DNA of 16,222 nt, taken from contig JAIWOL010000078.1 of the NCBI GenBank assembly GCA_020216925.1, forward strand, positions 1-16,222. Reading direction: 5' to 3'. Positions 14,636-16,222 of this stretch are shown here, piece after piece (position 1 is the stretch's first letter; each line of letters begins with the position of its first letter). The position numbers and the translations under genes are program-made. Below the pieces are notes generated by a model. The model searched no databases. It had not been told where the DNA came from and saw nothing but the letters and a program-made list of their open reading frames with translations. Source of the stretch: Thiobacillus sp. (GTDB lineage Bacteria; Pseudomonadota; Gammaproteobacteria; Burkholderiales; Thiobacillaceae).

Positions 14636-15750
14636 GCACTGGCCTCGCGATAGACCGCCAGCGTTTGCGCAATCACGGTCTCCAGTCCGAATTCTGTTTC
14701 AGCCCGCAATCTCGACTGCTCGCCCATGCTGCGGCGCAAGCCAACGTCATCGATCAGTTTTTTCAACGCTGCCGCCAGCGCCGCCGCATCGCGCACCGGG
14801 ACAAGCAGGCCATTTACGCCTTCCCGCACCACTTCACGACATCCCGGCGCATCGGTCGTCACGATCGGCAAGCCACAAGCCGCGGCCTCCAGCAACGACT
14901 TGGGCAAGCCCTCGCGGTAAGACGGCAAACAGGCGATGTGCGCCGCCTGCAATACGGCGGGCATGTCTTCCCGCCGGCCCCACCACTCCACGCCATGCTG
15001 TCCGTGCCAACGGCGCAAGGTCGATTCGGGCACCGAGGCCGGATTGGCGGGATCGGGATCGCCCACCAGCACAAAGCGCGCGTTGACGCCTGCGCCGGTC
15101 AGCAGACGGGCGGCCTCGACGAACTCGCCTACCCCCTTGTCCCACAACATGCGCGCAACCAACACTATGCAAACCGCCCCCCCTGGCGGAATCACCGGAC
15201 GAAAAATCTGCAAATCCACACCAGCGCCTCTAATCAGCCGCAAGCGCGAGGCAGACACGCCGGCGCGTTCGAGCAGAGACTGGTCTTGCGGGTTTTGCAC
15301 GATGGTCAGGCTATGCGGCCGGTCGAGCAGGCGCCCCAGCATCCAGCGCAATGCCGGCCGAGCCAGGCGCAAAACGCCGCTGGACGAGGTGAACAACCAC
15401 CCCAACCCCGCCACCGCATTCACCTGCGCGGGCACGCCCGCCAGCCACGCCGCCAGCGCGCCGTACATCACCGGTTTCAGCGCCACATGGTGCACCAGAT
15501 CGGGTTTTTCATGGCGATACAGGCGCCACAGTGCGATTACCTCGGCGAGCGGATTGCCGCCGCGCCGCGACAGCGCAAAGGGAATCAGCCGAATCCCCGC
15601 GCTGCGAATGACTTCGCCGTGCCGTCCCTCGCGGGTCGCTACCGCCACGTCGAACCCTGCGCGCCGCGCCGCCACTGCAAGCGGCAAGCGGTGCGAAACG
15701 AAATACCAGTCTTCGGTGACGACGAAAAGCAGCTTCGAATGCCTATTCAT
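14632..15750 (-). CDS. Glycosyltransferase family 4, O-antigen type
   Basis: This 372-residue GT-B glycosyltransferase starts KLLFVVTEDWYFVSHRLPLA (6-25), a form common in O-antigen GT4 enzymes that act directly after a WbpL/WecA-type initiating sugar. The donor domain has LVARMLWDKGVGEFVEAARL (197-216), VLVGDPDPANPAS, WWGRREDMPAVLQAA (256-270) and E-x7-E in YREGLPKSLLEAAACGLP (E280 and E288). HHVALKPVMYG (87-97) is also typical. It probably adds the second sugar to the lipid-linked 6-deoxy-HexNAc at the cytoplasmic membrane face. AGGGGG lies five bases upstream of the ATG. It overlaps the ligase stop and the epimerase start by ATGA at either end. The sugar specificity is not visible. Confidence 0.88.
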   Translation of the reverse strand: MNRHSKLLFVVTEDWYFVSHRLPLAVAARRAGFDVAVATREGRHGEVIRSAGIRLIPFALSRRGGNPLAEVIALWRLYRHEKPDLVHHVALKPVMYGALAAWLAGVPAQVNAVAGLGWLFTSSSGVLRLARPALRWMLGRLLDRPHSLTIVQNPQDQSLLERAGVSASRLRLIRGAGVDLQIFRPVIPPGGAVCIVLVARMLWDKGVGEFVEAARLLTGAGVNARFVLVGDPDPANPASVPESTLRRWHGQHGVEWWGRREDMPAVLQAAHIACLPSYREGLPKSLLEAAACGLPIVTTDAPGCREVVREGVNGLLVPVRDAAALAAALKKLIDDVGLRRSMGEQSRLRAETEFGLETVIAQTLAVYREASA

Positions 15751-16222
15751 GCACGCCCCCTGGCAACGAAACCCTGCGCCAGGACAGCCCCCAGCACGAA
15801 CCAGAAGATGCGCTGGAAAAAAATCTCGTGCGCGAGACTAAAGATGGCGAAGGCCAAAATCAGCAGCAGCAAAATACGCCGCGCAGGCGAGAACTTGCCG
15901 AACCGGACTGCGTGACGGGCCAACAGAAAAAACGTCCAGCCCATGACCGCGGCCCCGACGAGTCCGAATTCGGCCAGTATCCACAAAGGGGTATTGTGGA
16001 TGACCTGCGGATGCCCCAGCCAGGCCGAACTTTTGGCGTAGAACACGCCCAGCCCCGCGCCGAATACCGGTGACTCGCGCCACAGCGCCAAAGCGTGAGT
16101 CAACGTTGCCCAACGCTCCTGATCGCTGTAATCGCCGGAGATAGCGCTTTGGACAGGGACGCTTTGGACAGGGGCGCTCTGCACCCCCAGATCGCCGGAG
16201 ATAGCGCTTTGGACAGGGACGC
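15747..16222 (-). CDS. O-antigen ligase/polymerase-like membrane protein, C-terminal part (partial)
   Basis: The frame is open to the right edge, so the N-terminal part is missing. A GTG at 16184 is an internal codon, not a start. The visible piece has an SDQERWATLTHALALWR segment, ESPVFGAGLGVFY, then HNTPLWILAEFGLVGAAVMG, the Wzy_C family motif with its conserved histidine in a periplasmic loop. Two or three membrane helices follow, with HEIFFQRIFWFVLGAVLAQ near the end. Such proteins join O-antigen to lipid A-core (WaaL) or polymerise O-units (Wzy). The fragment cannot separate these. At its upstream end are in-frame repeats of 20 residues. It overlaps the next gene by ATGA. Confidence 0.83.
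   Translation of the reverse strand, partial: VPVQSAISGDLGVQSAPVQSVPVQSAISGDYSDQERWATLTHALALWRESPVFGAGLGVFYAKSSAWLGHPQVIHNTPLWILAEFGLVGAAVMGWTFFLLARHAVRFGKFSPARRILLLLILAFAIFSLAHEIFFQRIFWFVLGAVLAQGFVARGRA
16131..16222. repeat. 60-base in-frame tandem repeat, at least 1.5 copies, cut by the window edge
   Basis: Bases 16131-16162 are identical to 16191-16222, a period of exactly 60 bases, and the second copy is cut by the window end. Inside the unit, GCTTTGGACAGGGAC (16146-16160) and GCTTTGGACAGGGGC (16161-16175) are 15-base sub-repeats that differ at one base. Read in the ligase frame they give VPVQSAISGD, then LGVQSAPVQS, then VPVQSAISGD again, so the repeat adds 20 residues per copy with no frame change. 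Copy number beyond the edge is unknown. Confidence 0.93.

Noticed and set aside
14491..15915. A 474-codon plus-strand open frame opposite the second GT4 and the epimerase start
   Set aside because: It crosses three well-supported minus-strand genes, has low-complexity basic composition and no motif. It is a shadow of GC-rich coding sequence.
15747..16184. A complete 145-residue gene starting at the GTG at 16184
   Set aside because: The frame stays open upstream to the window edge and the repeat unit continues through it. The protein looks like the C-terminal part of a much longer ligase, so the GTG is internal.

Overview
The window looks like a chromosomal segment of a moderately high-GC Gram-negative proteobacterium, most likely a betaproteobacterium. 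The evidence is type IV pilus minor pilins in the order fimT-pilV-pilW-pilX-pilY1, a divergent thiO, and lipopolysaccharide (LPS) core and O-antigen genes. The genus cannot be fixed from the sequence alone. Nearly every base is coding. The longest gap without a gene is 113 bases (12932-13044). I saw no rRNA, tRNA, CRISPR array or insertion sequence.

Left part (1-4701, minus strand): a type IV pilus minor-pilin operon, read right to left as fimT, pilV, pilW, pilX and pilY1. pilY1 runs off the left edge. The junctions overlap by 4 to 10 bases, so the genes are probably translationally coupled. Together they should encode the priming and tip complex of the pilus, with PilY1 as the secreted tip adhesin. 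Facing away from the operon at 4768-5886 is thiO, a glycine oxidase of thiamine synthesis.

Middle part (5975-12931): at about 5.9 kb the base composition rises sharply and surface-glycan genes begin. On the plus strand are an ELM1-family protein and an overlapping family 4 glycosyltransferase. They meet, tail to tail with a 4-base overlap, a minus-strand run made of a GT10 (fucosyltransferase-fold) enzyme, a GT9 heptosyltransferase-like enzyme, a membrane-bound WbpM/CapD-type sugar-nucleotide dehydratase and a WecA/WbpL-type undecaprenyl-phosphate sugar-1-phosphate transferase.

Right part (12932-16222, minus strand): a Phd/YefM antitoxin and PIN-domain toxin pair sits between the transferase and the next glycan genes. 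These are an NAD-dependent sugar epimerase/reductase, a second family 4 glycosyltransferase, and the C-terminal part of an O-antigen ligase or polymerase that runs off the right edge. Dehydratase, reductase and lipid-carrier transferase together form a plausible module that makes a UDP-6-deoxy-HexNAc sugar and loads it onto the lipid carrier. The GT4 would extend the chain and the ligase (or polymerase) would finish it.

Most of the window is well-known biology. The points most worth a second look are an in-frame 60-base tandem repeat, with nested 15-base repeats, in the O-antigen ligase-like gene at the right edge; the toxin-antitoxin pair that splits the glycan operon, with a nested palindrome at its promoter; and the unusual GT10 and ELM1-family partners of the LPS genes.
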